Positions 1-5,876 of a DNA stretch of 16,160 nt are shown in pieces (position 1 is the first letter of the stretch; each line of letters starts with the position of its first letter). The DNA is from an uncultured Collinsella sp. (GTDB taxonomy: Bacteria > Actinomycetota > Coriobacteriia > Coriobacteriales > Coriobacteriaceae): positions 1 through 16,160 of the forward strand of contig CAUGJN010000024.1 of assembly GCA_959599635.1 (NCBI GenBank), written 5' to 3'. The translations under genes were made by a program, and so were the position numbers. A model generated the notes under the pieces. The model ran no database searches. It saw only the letters and a program-made list of their open reading frames with translations, and had not been told where the DNA came from.

Positions 1-113
1 CCTTTCACCATCCCATTCAAATACAAAAATTTTGTTAGTCTTGGTTAACTCTTAAGCCTAAAACGGGTATCCTTTGCGGCGTCAAGCAAACGGCACGCAC
101 ACCGTGCCAGATC

Positions 114-120
114 AAGGAGG
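114..120 (+). promoter_or_regulatory. gpmA ribosome-binding site
   Basis: AAGGAGG with a 5-base spacer to the ATG at 126. It fixes the gpmA start upstream of the alternative internal Met codon. Confidence 0.85.
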
Positions 121-125
121 CCCCT

Positions 126-899
126 ATGGCGCACCAAGCAGACCAACAGACGATGCAACTCGTCCTTATCCGTCACGGAGAATCCGAGTGGAACAAACTC
201 AACCTGTTCACCGGCTGGACCGATGTTGAGCTCACGGACACGGGCCGCGAAGAAGCCGCCGCAGGCGGCCGCGCCCTCAAAGAAGCCGGTTTCGACTTTG
301 ACGTCTGCTACACTTCGCGCCTCAAGCGCGCGATCCACACCCTCAACATCGTGCTCGGCCAAATGGATCGCGAGTGGCTGCCCGTCATCAAATCCTGGAA
401 GCTCAACGAGCGCCACTACGGCGCGTTGCAGGGTCTCAACAAGGCCGATGCCGCGGCGGAGCACGGCGACGAACAGGTGCTCATCTGGCGCCGCTCCTTC
501 GATGTCTGCCCGCCGGCACTCGAGCCGGACGACGCGCGCGATCCCCACACCCAAGAGCAATACCGTGATGTCGCGCCCGATCAGCTGCCCTATACCGAAT
601 GCCTCAAAGACACGATCGCCCGCGCCTGGCCCTATTTCGAAGACGAGATTCGCCCCCAGATGCTCGCCGGCAAGCGCGTACTCATCGCTGCACACGGCAA
701 CTCCCTGCGCTCACTCGTCATGAAGCTCGAGCACCTCACGCCCGAGGAAATCCTCAAGGTCAACATCCCCACCGGCGTGCCGCTCGTCTACACCTTCGAC
801 ACCGATTTCAACGTCCTCGACAAGCGCTACATCGGCGACCCGGCGACCATCGCCGCCAAGATCGATGCCGTGGCCAATCAGGGCAAAGCACACAAGTAG
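126..899 (+). CDS. gpmA: 2,3-bisphosphoglycerate-dependent phosphoglycerate mutase
   Basis: Interconverts 3-phosphoglycerate and 2-phosphoglycerate in cytosolic glycolysis and gluconeogenesis, using a phosphohistidine enzyme. The 257-residue protein matches the usual dPGM length (about 230-250). The N-terminal motif LVLIRHGESEWN gives the catalytic H17, LNERHYG supplies the acid E95, and AAHGNSLR supplies the second histidine H190; all are family hallmarks visible in the translation. The ATG at 126 follows a strong AAGGAGG (114-120) at 5 bases. An internal Met at residue 10 would also leave the domain intact but has no such site. mntH follows 75 bases later on the same strand with no obvious terminator between, so read-through is possible. 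Family assignment is secure. Confidence 0.97.
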   Translation: MAHQADQQTMQLVLIRHGESEWNKLNLFTGWTDVELTDTGREEAAAGGRALKEAGFDFDVCYTSRLKRAIHTLNIVLGQMDREWLPVIKSWKLNERHYGALQGLNKADAAAEHGDEQVLIWRRSFDVCPPALEPDDARDPHTQEQYRDVAPDQLPYTECLKDTIARAWPYFEDEIRPQMLAGKRVLIAAHGNSLRSLVMKLEHLTPEEILKVNIPTGVPLVYTFDTDFNVLDKRYIGDPATIAAKIDAVANQGKAHK

Positions 900-974
900 C
901 CCCAACCCAAAACCGACGCGTGGCGCCGCACGGCCCAGATGCGACGTCACGCCGCCCATACACAGGAGCGCACC

Positions 975-2231
975 ATGCTCAACCATCTCAAACAACACTT
1001 TGGTTCCCGGCGCACCGGCGGTCACGGAGGCCTAGACATTGCGCGGCATATCGGCCCCGGGCTGCTCGTGACCGTCGGCTTTATCGACCCGGGCAACTGG
1101 GCCTCCAATATGGCCGCGGGCTCGCAGTTTGGCTACGCGCTGCTGTGGATCGTCACGCTGTCCACGATTATGCTCATTGTGCTGCAGCACAACGCGGCGC
1201 ACCTGGGTATCGCCACGGGCGCCTGCCTTGCCGAGGCCACGACACGTTACCTCCCCCGCTTCGTTGGACGCACGGTACTCGCCAGTGCCTATCTCGCGAC
1301 TGTCGCCACCGCCATGGCCGAAGTCCTGGGTGGCGCGATTGCCCTTCAAATGCTCTTTGGGCTGCCCGTGCGCGCGGGCTGCGTCATCGTGGCGGCAGTA
1401 TCGATGGCGATGCTCATGACGAACTCCTACAAGCATGCCGAACGCTGGATCATCGCCTTCGTAGGCGTGGTAGGACTCTCGTTTTTGGCCGAGCTTGCAC
1501 TAGTCAAGGTCGACTGGCCGCAAGCCGCCGCAAGCTGGATCACGCCTAGTATGCCCACTGGCTCTGCCGCGATTATCGTGAGCGTCCTGGGTGCGGTCGT
1601 TATGCCACACAACCTTTTTCTGCACTCCGAGGTCATCCAATCCATGCACTTCGAAGGCCAAGGCGAGCAGGTTATCGAAGAACGTCTGCGCTACGAGCTC
1701 TTCGACACGCTCTTTTCGATGGGCGTGGGCTGGGCAATCAACTCGGCCATGGTCATCCTGGCCGCAACGACCTTCTTTGCGCACGGCATGGTCGTAGACG
1801 ACCTCACCGTCGCAGCGGCCACGCTCTCCCCCATCTTGGGCCCGGCGAGCTCGACCATCTTTGCGGTAGCGCTGCTGTTCGCGGGATTATCGAGCAGCGT
1901 GACAGCGGGCATGGCGGCGGGAACCATCACTGCGGGCATGTTCGACGAGGAATACGACATCCACGACCGACATTCCTCGATCGGGGTGGCGGCCTGTTTC
2001 GTCGGCGCAGTGACGGCGTGCCTAGTCGTCCCAAATCCTTTTGAAGGTCTCATCTGGAGTCAGGCACTGCTGTCGCTTCAACTGCCGATTACGGTCTTTG
2101 TGCTCATACGGCTCACCAGTTCACCCCGCGTCATGGGCAAATTCGCCAACTCGCGTCCACTCAACGCGCTGCTTGTAGGGATCGGTGCCATCGTGACGAT
2201 TCTCGATGTCGTGTTGTTGACAGGGATGTAA
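975..2231 (+). CDS. mntH: Nramp-family divalent metal (Mn2+/Fe2+) importer
   Basis: Proton-coupled importer of Mn2+ and related divalent metals in the cytoplasmic membrane. The 418-residue protein is hydrophobic throughout, consistent with the 11-TM LeuT-fold Nramp family. TM1 carries DPGN (residues 38-41) and TM6 carries MPHN (210-213), the two metal-binding motifs that define Nramps; the TM6 methionine favours transition metals over Mg2+ or Ca2+. The ATG at 975 is preferred because AGGAG (964-968) sits 6 bases upstream. An in-frame ATG at 939 would add 12 residues with no good ribosome site. gpmA lies upstream and two large palindromes lie downstream. Substrate preference (Mn versus Fe) cannot be read from the sequence. 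The symbol follows usual bacterial naming. Confidence 0.93.
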   Translation: MLNHLKQHFGSRRTGGHGGLDIARHIGPGLLVTVGFIDPGNWASNMAAGSQFGYALLWIVTLSTIMLIVLQHNAAHLGIATGACLAEATTRYLPRFVGRTVLASAYLATVATAMAEVLGGAIALQMLFGLPVRAGCVIVAAVSMAMLMTNSYKHAERWIIAFVGVVGLSFLAELALVKVDWPQAAASWITPSMPTGSAAIIVSVLGAVVMPHNLFLHSEVIQSMHFEGQGEQVIEERLRYELFDTLFSMGVGWAINSAMVILAATTFFAHGMVVDDLTVAAATLSPILGPASSTIFAVALLFAGLSSSVTAGMAAGTITAGMFDEEYDIHDRHSSIGVAACFVGAVTACLVVPNPFEGLIWSQALLSLQLPITVFVLIRLTSSPRVMGKFANSRPLNALLVGIGAIVTILDVVLLTGM

Positions 2232-2259
2232 TGGGACGGGGCACCTACCCAGGCAAACG

Positions 2260-2314
2260 TCTCGATCTGTAACATCTAGACCCGCTTTTGATGTCTAGAT
2301 GTTACAGATCGAGA
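2260..2314. repeat. Perfect 21-bp inverted repeat (palindromic unit 1)
   Basis: The arms 2260-2280 and 2294-2314 are exact reverse complements (21 of 21), separated by a 13-base loop. The core is CTGTAACATCTAGA with its complement. The unit starts 28 bases after the mntH stop, so the RNA hairpin could help end or stabilise mntH mRNA. There is no T-run after it, so it is not a canonical intrinsic terminator. A second copy starts 80 bases later. It resembles REP-type intergenic repeats. Confidence 0.85.
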
Positions 2315-2335
2315 TCATTCCGAGGGACAGCTCCG

Positions 2336-2398
2336 TTTGTCTCAATCTGTAACAGATAGACCCGTTTTGAGCCGTTAGATGTTACAGATTGAGACAAA
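2336..2398. repeat. Inverted repeat, 19-bp arms (palindromic unit 2)
   Basis: The arms 2336-2354 and 2380-2398 are exact reverse complements (19 of 19). The interior holds a shorter, partly paired extension and a loop (TAGACCCGTTTTGA) nearly identical to that of unit 1. Landmarks in the two units line up with a constant offset of 80 bases, so they are copies in the same orientation. Confidence 0.85.
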
Positions 2399-2463
2399 AG
2401 GTCGGCCGGACTCACAACAGACAGGATCGGCCAACAGCAACCGTGATCCCTTGGGGACGGAGG

Positions 2464-2497
2464 AAAAGGGCCCCGGCCGAGAATTCGACCGAGGCCC
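2464..2497 (-). terminator. Intrinsic terminator of the rubredoxin gene
   Basis: On the minus strand a 12-bp stem (2486-2497 with 2468-2479, two G-U pairs) closes a 6-base loop and is followed by TTTT (2464-2467). It lies 43 bases after the rubredoxin stop. On the plus strand the tail is poor, so it acts mainly on minus-strand transcripts. Confidence 0.8.
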
Positions 2498-2539
2498 TTG
2501 GACAGAGCTATGCGTTGATACGAGCCGTGTGTCTGCGAG

Positions 2540-2683
2540 CTACTCCTCGACGAGCTCAAACTGATCGGGACCGACGCCGCAAACCGGGCACACGTAATCT
2601 TCGGGCAGCTCGGGCGTATCGACCTCAACCTCGTAACCGCAAACGGTGCACACGAACTTATACGTCTTCTTCTCCTCAGCCAT
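2540..2683 (-). CDS. Short rubredoxin-like protein
   Basis: A small cytosolic one-electron carrier with a predicted Fe(Cys)4 centre. The 47-residue protein has two CxxCG knuckles: C12/C15 (CTVCG) and C32/C35 (CPVCG). Only 16 residues separate the pairs, against about 29 in classical 52-54 residue rubredoxins. This is closer to the rubredoxin domain at the C-terminus of rubrerythrins. The start at 2683 (MAEEKK) has GGAG 6-9 bases upstream; an upstream in-frame ATG at 2722 would add 13 residues that do not look like part of the fold. It lies downstream of a flavin reductase on the same strand, 89 bases away, which suggests a redox-partner relationship. It also has its own promoter candidate and terminator. 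Partner and physiological role are inferred. Confidence 0.9.
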   Translation of the reverse strand: MAEEKKTYKFVCTVCGYEVEVDTPELPEDYVCPVCGVGPDQFELVEE

Positions 2684-2727
2684 GATGTTCTCCTCTCGAA
2701 CGTGACTGGTGATGTACTTCATTTATC

Positions 2728-2755
2728 AGTATAGATTCTCAATAATATAATGCAA
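2728..2755 (-). promoter_or_regulatory. Candidate sigma-70 promoter for the rubredoxin gene
   Basis: On the minus strand, -35 TTGCAT (2750-2755), a 16-base spacer and -10 TATACT (2728-2733) lie in a strikingly AT-rich tract of this GC-rich genome. The predicted transcript start is about 35-40 bases before the ATG at 2683. It would let the rubredoxin be expressed apart from the flavin reductase. Confidence 0.5.
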
Positions 2756-2772
2756 GTATTTTTAAAACATTT

Positions 2773-3276
2773 CTAGCCTTGATACGAGGACGCCTTCGGA
2801 GGCGTCTTGCCCTTCAGGACCTTATGGTAGTAATCGTAGGTGAGTGGCGTCTCGTCACTCAGGCGTTCGGCATCCTCGACCTCGCCGATAAACAGTAGAT
2901 GCGTGCCCACATCCACAGTGTCGATCAAACGGCAGCTAAACAGGGCCGCCGCGTGCTCGGGCACATAGGGCATGCCCAGAGCCGTCTCGCGGGTCTCGTA
3001 TTTGGCAAACTTGTCATAATCGCTGCTGGTGTGGAACCCAAAGTTACCGATGTAGAGCATATCGGCGGTCTGATCGATCACGGTCAGCGCGAACGCTTTG
3101 GCCGAAGCGATGACGCCCGAGGTGACGTTGTCCTTGTTCACGGCAACCGAAATGCGCGGCGGCATGGACGTCACCTGCACCGCAGTGTTGATGACGCAGC
3201 CGGCGCGCAGCCCGTCTGCCGCGGCGCTCACCACGTACAGACCGCTCGGCATGGTAAAGAACGCAGTTTTGTCCAT
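2773..3276 (-). CDS. Flavin reductase-like FMN-binding protein
   Basis: A cytosolic FMN-binding split-barrel protein, 167 residues, of the flavin reductase / flavoredoxin type. Such proteins move electrons from NAD(P)H or reduced carriers through FMN. The N-terminus (FFTMPSGLYVVSA, residues 6-18), the NTAVQVTSMPPRISVAVNK stretch (30-48) and the FALTVIDQ stretch (62-69) follow the family pattern. The ATG at 3276 has AGGGGAG about 9 bases upstream. The frame stays open for 63 more codons upstream, but that region is intergenic in character, with a terminator-like hairpin and a palindrome. A short rubredoxin follows on the same strand. In some anaerobes these two domains are fused (for example Moorella Hrb, an NADH:rubredoxin oxidoreductase/NO-reduction partner). 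Exact substrate is unknown. Confidence 0.85.
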   Translation of the reverse strand: MDKTAFFTMPSGLYVVSAAADGLRAGCVINTAVQVTSMPPRISVAVNKDNVTSGVIASAKAFALTVIDQTADMLYIGNFGFHTSSDYDKFAKYETRETALGMPYVPEHAAALFSCRLIDTVDVGTHLLFIGEVEDAERLSDETPLTYDYYHKVLKGKTPPKASSYQG

Positions 3277-3327
3277 AACAATCACTCCCCTAACCCGGGT
3301 TGGAACCTCATGGATGTATGTACCCAC

Positions 3328-3360
3328 AAAAAAGGCGGCGCCCACAACGGACACCACCTT
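3328..3360 (-). terminator. Strong intrinsic terminator (smpB operon end or leader attenuator)
   Basis: The minus strand forms a stem AAGGTGGTGTCC / GGGCGCCGCCTT (12 bp, with G-U pairs), a 5-base loop GTTGT, and a TTTTTT tail (3328-3333, part of it in the stem). It lies about 125 bases after the smpB stop and 51 bases before the flavin reductase ATG. It could end smpB transcription or act as an attenuator in the flavin reductase leader. Confidence 0.75.
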
Positions 3361-3378
3361 TGAGACATATGTGTCAAA
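3359..3378. promoter_or_regulatory. 20-bp near-perfect palindrome, candidate operator
   Basis: TTTGAGACAT followed by ATGTGTCAAA is symmetrical except for one mismatched base pair. It lies 82 bases upstream of the flavin reductase start and abuts the terminator. A TATACT hexamer on the minus strand (3381-3386) lies just upstream of it. The cognate regulator is unknown; the half-site spacing does not match a Crp/Fnr site. Confidence 0.4.
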
Positions 3379-3405
3379 ACAGTATAAGCAAGATGAGACG
3401 CCCGC

Positions 3406-3472
3406 AGTTGCGGTGAAATAAGGACTGAATAGCCCCTCAAACAGGCAAAACAGTCCGTATTCCACCGCAACT
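3406..3472. repeat. 22-bp imperfect inverted repeat downstream of smpB
   Basis: The arms 3406-3427 and 3451-3472 pair at 20 of 22 positions around a 23-base loop. The element begins 12 bases after the smpB stop. Neither strand has a T-run after it, so it is not a canonical terminator. It may be an mRNA 3'-end stabiliser or a member of a dispersed intergenic repeat family. Confidence 0.75.
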
Positions 3473-3484
3473 TATGAAGGACGG

Positions 3485-3955
3485 TCAGCGGTTGCGTTCC
3501 TTGAGGGCGCGGTCGATCTCGCGTTGGACATCACGCTTGGCCATGTCCTCGCGCTTGTCGTAGAGCTTCTTGCCGCGACCCAGGCCCAGCAGCAGTTTTA
3601 CGCGACCGTCGGTATTAAAGTAGAGCTCCAACGGAACCAGCGCATAACCACGGTTGCGAAGTTTGCCGTCAAGAAAGTCGATCTCCTTGCGGTGCAGCAG
3701 CAGACGGCGCCGACGGTCGGGATCGCGATTCCACACGCCACCATGGCTATAAGGGTGGATATGCAGGCCGACGAGCCAGCACTCCCCGCCACGAATCAGT
3801 GCAAAGGTATCGGTAATCTGGCACGCGCGCTCGCGAATCGACTTGACCTCGGTACCGCTCAGCTCAATACCGCACTCAAACGTCTCATCGATAAAGTACT
3901 CGTGATGTGCCGAGCGATTCTTGGAAATGAGCTTGCGCTCGCGCTTACTGGGCAT
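3485..3955 (-). CDS. smpB: SsrA (tmRNA)-binding protein SmpB
   Basis: Binds tmRNA and brings it to stalled ribosomes for trans-translation. The 156-residue length is typical. Hallmarks are a basic N-terminus (MPSKRERKLISKNR), the β-barrel core motif GTEVKSIRE (residues 34-42), and GRGKKLYDKR (126-135) leading into the basic C-terminal tail that enters the ribosome. The start at 3955 is preferred over longer in-frame starts because AAGGAGG (3962-3968) sits 6 bases upstream and the longer form adds non-family residues. It overlaps the upstream TPR-like gene by 11 bases, indicating translational coupling. rnr, whose product works with SmpB on non-stop mRNAs, is on the same strand about 8.5 kb upstream rather than adjacent. 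No tmRNA gene was seen in the window. Confidence 0.96.
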   Translation of the reverse strand: MPSKRERKLISKNRSAHHEYFIDETFECGIELSGTEVKSIRERACQITDTFALIRGGECWLVGLHIHPYSHGGVWNRDPDRRRRLLLHRKEIDFLDGKLRNRGYALVPLELYFNTDGRVKLLLGLGRGKKLYDKREDMAKRDVQREIDRALKERNR

Positions 3956-4862
3956 CGCCGGCCTCCTTGGCGCCATTGGCGTTTGAGCCCGCAGCCTTGC
4001 GCTTTGCCTTGCGCTCGGCATTGAGCTCGGCGTCGCTCTCGCGCACCAGTTTGATAATCGCCGCGCAGGCCTCCTCGCCCACCAGGTCGCGGGCACGGAC
4101 CGTCAGGCGCGTTGCCTCCTGCTTGTCGCCGTCGCTCGCAGCATCGGTCGCGCACATAATCAGGCAAATGGCAATCTCGGCCGAAGGCGAGGTCGGTACG
4201 CCCTGCAGGGCCAGTTCACCCATCACATGGTCGTCACTCTCGTCCGCGGCATCCGGATAGGTGGTATGGATCTTGTTGAGCAGGCGCGTCGTATGCGCAT
4301 CATTGGGCGCCAGGCGCAGCGCCAGACGCGCGCAGCCCACGGCTGCCGAAATGTTCTCGGTCTCGGGCTCCAAGAAGTACTGACCCAAGTTGGTGTAGGC
4401 ACGTGCGGCGCACTTACCGTCGCTCGCGCGCTCCAGCACCGAGAACGAGAGCGATGCCCACTCCTGCTTGTCCTCGAGCGCGCGGAACAGCTCGGCCAAG
4501 TCCAAGCGATAGTTGCAGTTCATGGGATCCCAACGCACGGCCTGCATCAGGGCATTCCGAGCACTCACATAATCCTGCTGGCGAATGTAGGCAAACGCCA
4601 TGTCGGAGTACAGGCGGTCAAACGGAACCTCGACCTGCACCAGCTCGCGCGGATCCTTCTCCACGCGGCGATAGGCCAGGCGCTCAAACTTGCTGTCGAA
4701 GCTAAAGTACTGGCGCTTCTCCTCCGTCTTGCATTCAGCGTCGATATACTCCTCGGCAAGCTCCACCAGACGCTCCAGCAGCGGCGTCGCCGTAGCCAGG
4801 TCGCCCTGCGCCAGATAGTTCTCGGCATACGTGATGTCTTCCAAGCTGATAGGCAGGTCCAT
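3945..4862 (-). CDS. TPR-like helical repeat protein, function unknown
   Basis: A soluble 305-residue protein with no signal peptide or membrane segment. Amphipathic helical repeats resemble tetratricopeptide repeats, with the clearest units at about residues 84-117 (DMAFAYIRQQDY...AVRWDP) and 154-187 (RAYTNLGQYF...ALRLAPND). The N-terminal region (1-45) is also helical and repeat-like. The C-terminus (about 280-305) is low-complexity, with Lys/Ala-rich then Gly/Asn-rich residues. The ATG at 4862 has GAGGAG 5-6 bases upstream. It overlaps smpB by 11 bases, so the two are almost certainly co-transcribed. A role in ribosome rescue or RNA metabolism is possible only by association. The repeat identification is by eye. 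Confidence 0.75.
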   Translation of the reverse strand: MDLPISLEDITYAENYLAQGDLATATPLLERLVELAEEYIDAECKTEEKRQYFSFDSKFERLAYRRVEKDPRELVQVEVPFDRLYSDMAFAYIRQQDYVSARNALMQAVRWDPMNCNYRLDLAELFRALEDKQEWASLSFSVLERASDGKCAARAYTNLGQYFLEPETENISAAVGCARLALRLAPNDAHTTRLLNKIHTTYPDAADESDDHVMGELALQGVPTSPSAEIAICLIMCATDAASDGDKQEATRLTVRARDLVGEEACAAIIKLVRESDAELNAERKAKRKAAGSNANGAKEAGDAQ

Positions 4863-4919
4863 GACAACTCCTCGGTCCGGGCGGCAGACTCAACGCGCGC
4901 CTTAAATATCGGTCAATAC

Positions 4920-4950
4920 ACAAAACCCGGGTCTCTTACGAGGCCCGGGC
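4920..4950 (-). terminator. Terminator of the tRNA-Gln/tRNA-Glu unit
   Basis: On the minus strand CCCGGG pairs with CCCGGG (4944-4949 with 4926-4931), followed by one A-C mismatch, three more pairs (CTC/GAG) and a 4-base loop. TTTT (4922-4925) follows. It lies 10 bases after the tRNA-Glu CCA end and separates the tRNAs from the downstream TPR-smpB genes. Confidence 0.8.
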
Positions 4951-4959
4951 GTTCAATTT

Positions 4960-5036
4960 TGGTAGCCCGTACCAGATTCGAACTGGTGATCTCCGCCTTG
5001 AGAGGGCGGCGTCCTAAACCGCTAGACGAACGGGCC
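4960..5036 (-). tRNA. tRNA-Glu (anticodon CUC)
   Basis: A full cloverleaf on the minus strand, 77 bases including an encoded CCA (4960-4962). The acceptor arm is GGCCCGT / ACGGGCT, and the anticodon stem CCGCC / GGCGG encloses the loop CTCTCAA, giving CUC. The T arm contains GTTCGAATC. The first acceptor pair is G1-U72, a wobble where G-C is usual. It reads GAG codons and is the second gene of a two-tRNA unit. Confidence 0.95.
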
Positions 5037-5053
5037 ATATGTAGCAAATGCAA

Positions 5054-5127
5054 TGGCTGGGATGGAGGGAGTCGAACCCCCATTGACGGAACCAGAATCC
5101 GCTGTCCTGCCATTAGACGACATCCCA
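5054..5127 (-). tRNA. tRNA-Gln (anticodon CUG)
   Basis: A cloverleaf on the minus strand, 74 bases including an encoded CCA (5054-5056). The acceptor arm is TGGGATG / CATCCCA, with U1-A72 and discriminator G73, both typical identity elements of tRNA-Gln. The anticodon loop TTCTGGT gives CUG, reading CAG codons. It lies 17 bases upstream of tRNA-Glu in the same transcript. Confidence 0.95.
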
Positions 5128-5171
5128 ATGACTGCATCGCTGCGCTCGGCTGTGCCTTTGCGCAAGAAAGA

Positions 5172-5200
5172 AATATACGGGAAGTCCGGCCGTGACGCAA
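5172..5200 (-). promoter_or_regulatory. Promoter of the tRNA-Gln/tRNA-Glu unit
   Basis: On the minus strand, -35 TTGCGT (5195-5200), a 17-base spacer and -10 TATATT (5172-5177). An AT-rich tract with A- and T-runs (5206-5234) lies just upstream and could act as an UP element. Mature tRNA-Gln begins about 40 bases downstream. Confidence 0.7.
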
Positions 5201-5393
5201 GCCCCAATTTTGACTTTTTTGAAATTCAGTCAAATACGGCCGACACGTGAAGGACCTGTGAAGTCGACCGCTGCACACGAAGGGCAAAACGCCGCGAGCG
5301 GTAGCCGTCAACCGTTGGCAGATTCTACCGCGAAAACGATAGCACCAGGCAACACAATCGAAGTATCAATGATCACGTAGATATCGAGGCGCC

Positions 5394-5804
5394 ATGGACG
5401 AAGAGCTTGATTACCTATGGGAGACCCTGGGCCTCGAGATCACTGCTGACCTTTGGCCCGAACGGGACAAAATCCATCCCACCCTGCGCCCCGCCATCAC
5501 GGTGATGCAGGCAAAATACCGCCGTGCATCCTTTTTGATCATGCGGATGTCATGGCACGCGGGACTCCCCGACCTTAAGCGAATCCAGGCAAGCCTCGTC
5601 GAGCTGTCCGGTATGCCGACTGTCATATCCGAGGCGCACCTGGAGCAGCGCCAACGCGAGCGACTGCAACAGCAGCGGATTCCCTTTATCTGCCCCGGTG
5701 TTCAGGCATATCTGCCCTTTATGGACGAGGAGTACTGGAGCGGCAAGCCCAACAAGCACGTAAAGGTCTACGGTCCGCACGAATGGGCACAGCTCGATGA
5801 TTGA
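5394..5804 (+). CDS. Small protein of unknown function with an IPFICPG...YLPF motif
   Basis: I do not recognise a function. The 136-residue protein is soluble and acidic at its N-terminus. The middle (residues 75-108) has a Glu/Arg/Gln-rich helix (EAHLEQRQRERLQQQR), then IPFICPGVQAYLPFMDEE. A similar 'IPFIVPG-Q-YLPF' stretch ends the N-terminal domain of some uncharacterised winged-helix proteins in anaerobes, from memory. Here no DNA-binding domain follows, so this may be a stand-alone or truncated version. The ATG at 5394 has only a weak GAGG (5386-5389). Codon use looks native. It is one of the few plus-strand genes and is isolated between the tRNA promoter and a convergent ArsC-like gene. 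Confidence 0.65.
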   Translation: MDEELDYLWETLGLEITADLWPERDKIHPTLRPAITVMQAKYRRASFLIMRMSWHAGLPDLKRIQASLVELSGMPTVISEAHLEQRQRERLQQQRIPFICPGVQAYLPFMDEEYWSGKPNKHVKVYGPHEWAQLDD

Positions 5805-5876
5805 GCCGAGCGAGCCCGCCGATGGAAAACACGTCCCACCCTGAGCACTCAAAACGGGTCGCACTTTCCGCAGCCG

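Larger units (their letters stand above)
2232..2461. other. Intergenic region with two tandem palindromes
   Basis: Non-coding stretch between mntH (plus) and the rubredoxin gene (minus), whose 3' ends converge here. It holds two related hairpin-forming palindromes with an 80-base period, then about 60 bases in which I see nothing. I found no convincing ORF on either strand. Confidence 0.7.

Noticed and set aside
599..1549. 316-codon plus-strand frame spanning gpmA and mntH
   Set aside because: It overlaps two secure genes in another frame and is Arg/His/Pro-rich without family features.
2260..2398. CRISPR array
   Set aside because: Only two units, each a full palindrome with arms of about 20 bases, no regular spacers and no cas genes.
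3277..3465. N-terminal extension of the flavin reductase by 63 residues
   Set aside because: The extension crosses a terminator and a palindrome and has no ribosome site, while the Met at 3276 has a good one and begins the family domain.
3361..3484. tmRNA (ssrA) gene next to smpB
   Set aside because: No tRNA-Ala-like acceptor/T-arm ends and no tag-peptide reading frame were found; the space holds only hairpins.
5209..5234. Hairpin TTTGACT/AGTCAAA as a terminator
   Set aside because: Only 7 bp, AT-rich, upstream of the tRNA promoter with no gene ending there; better seen as part of an AT-rich upstream tract.
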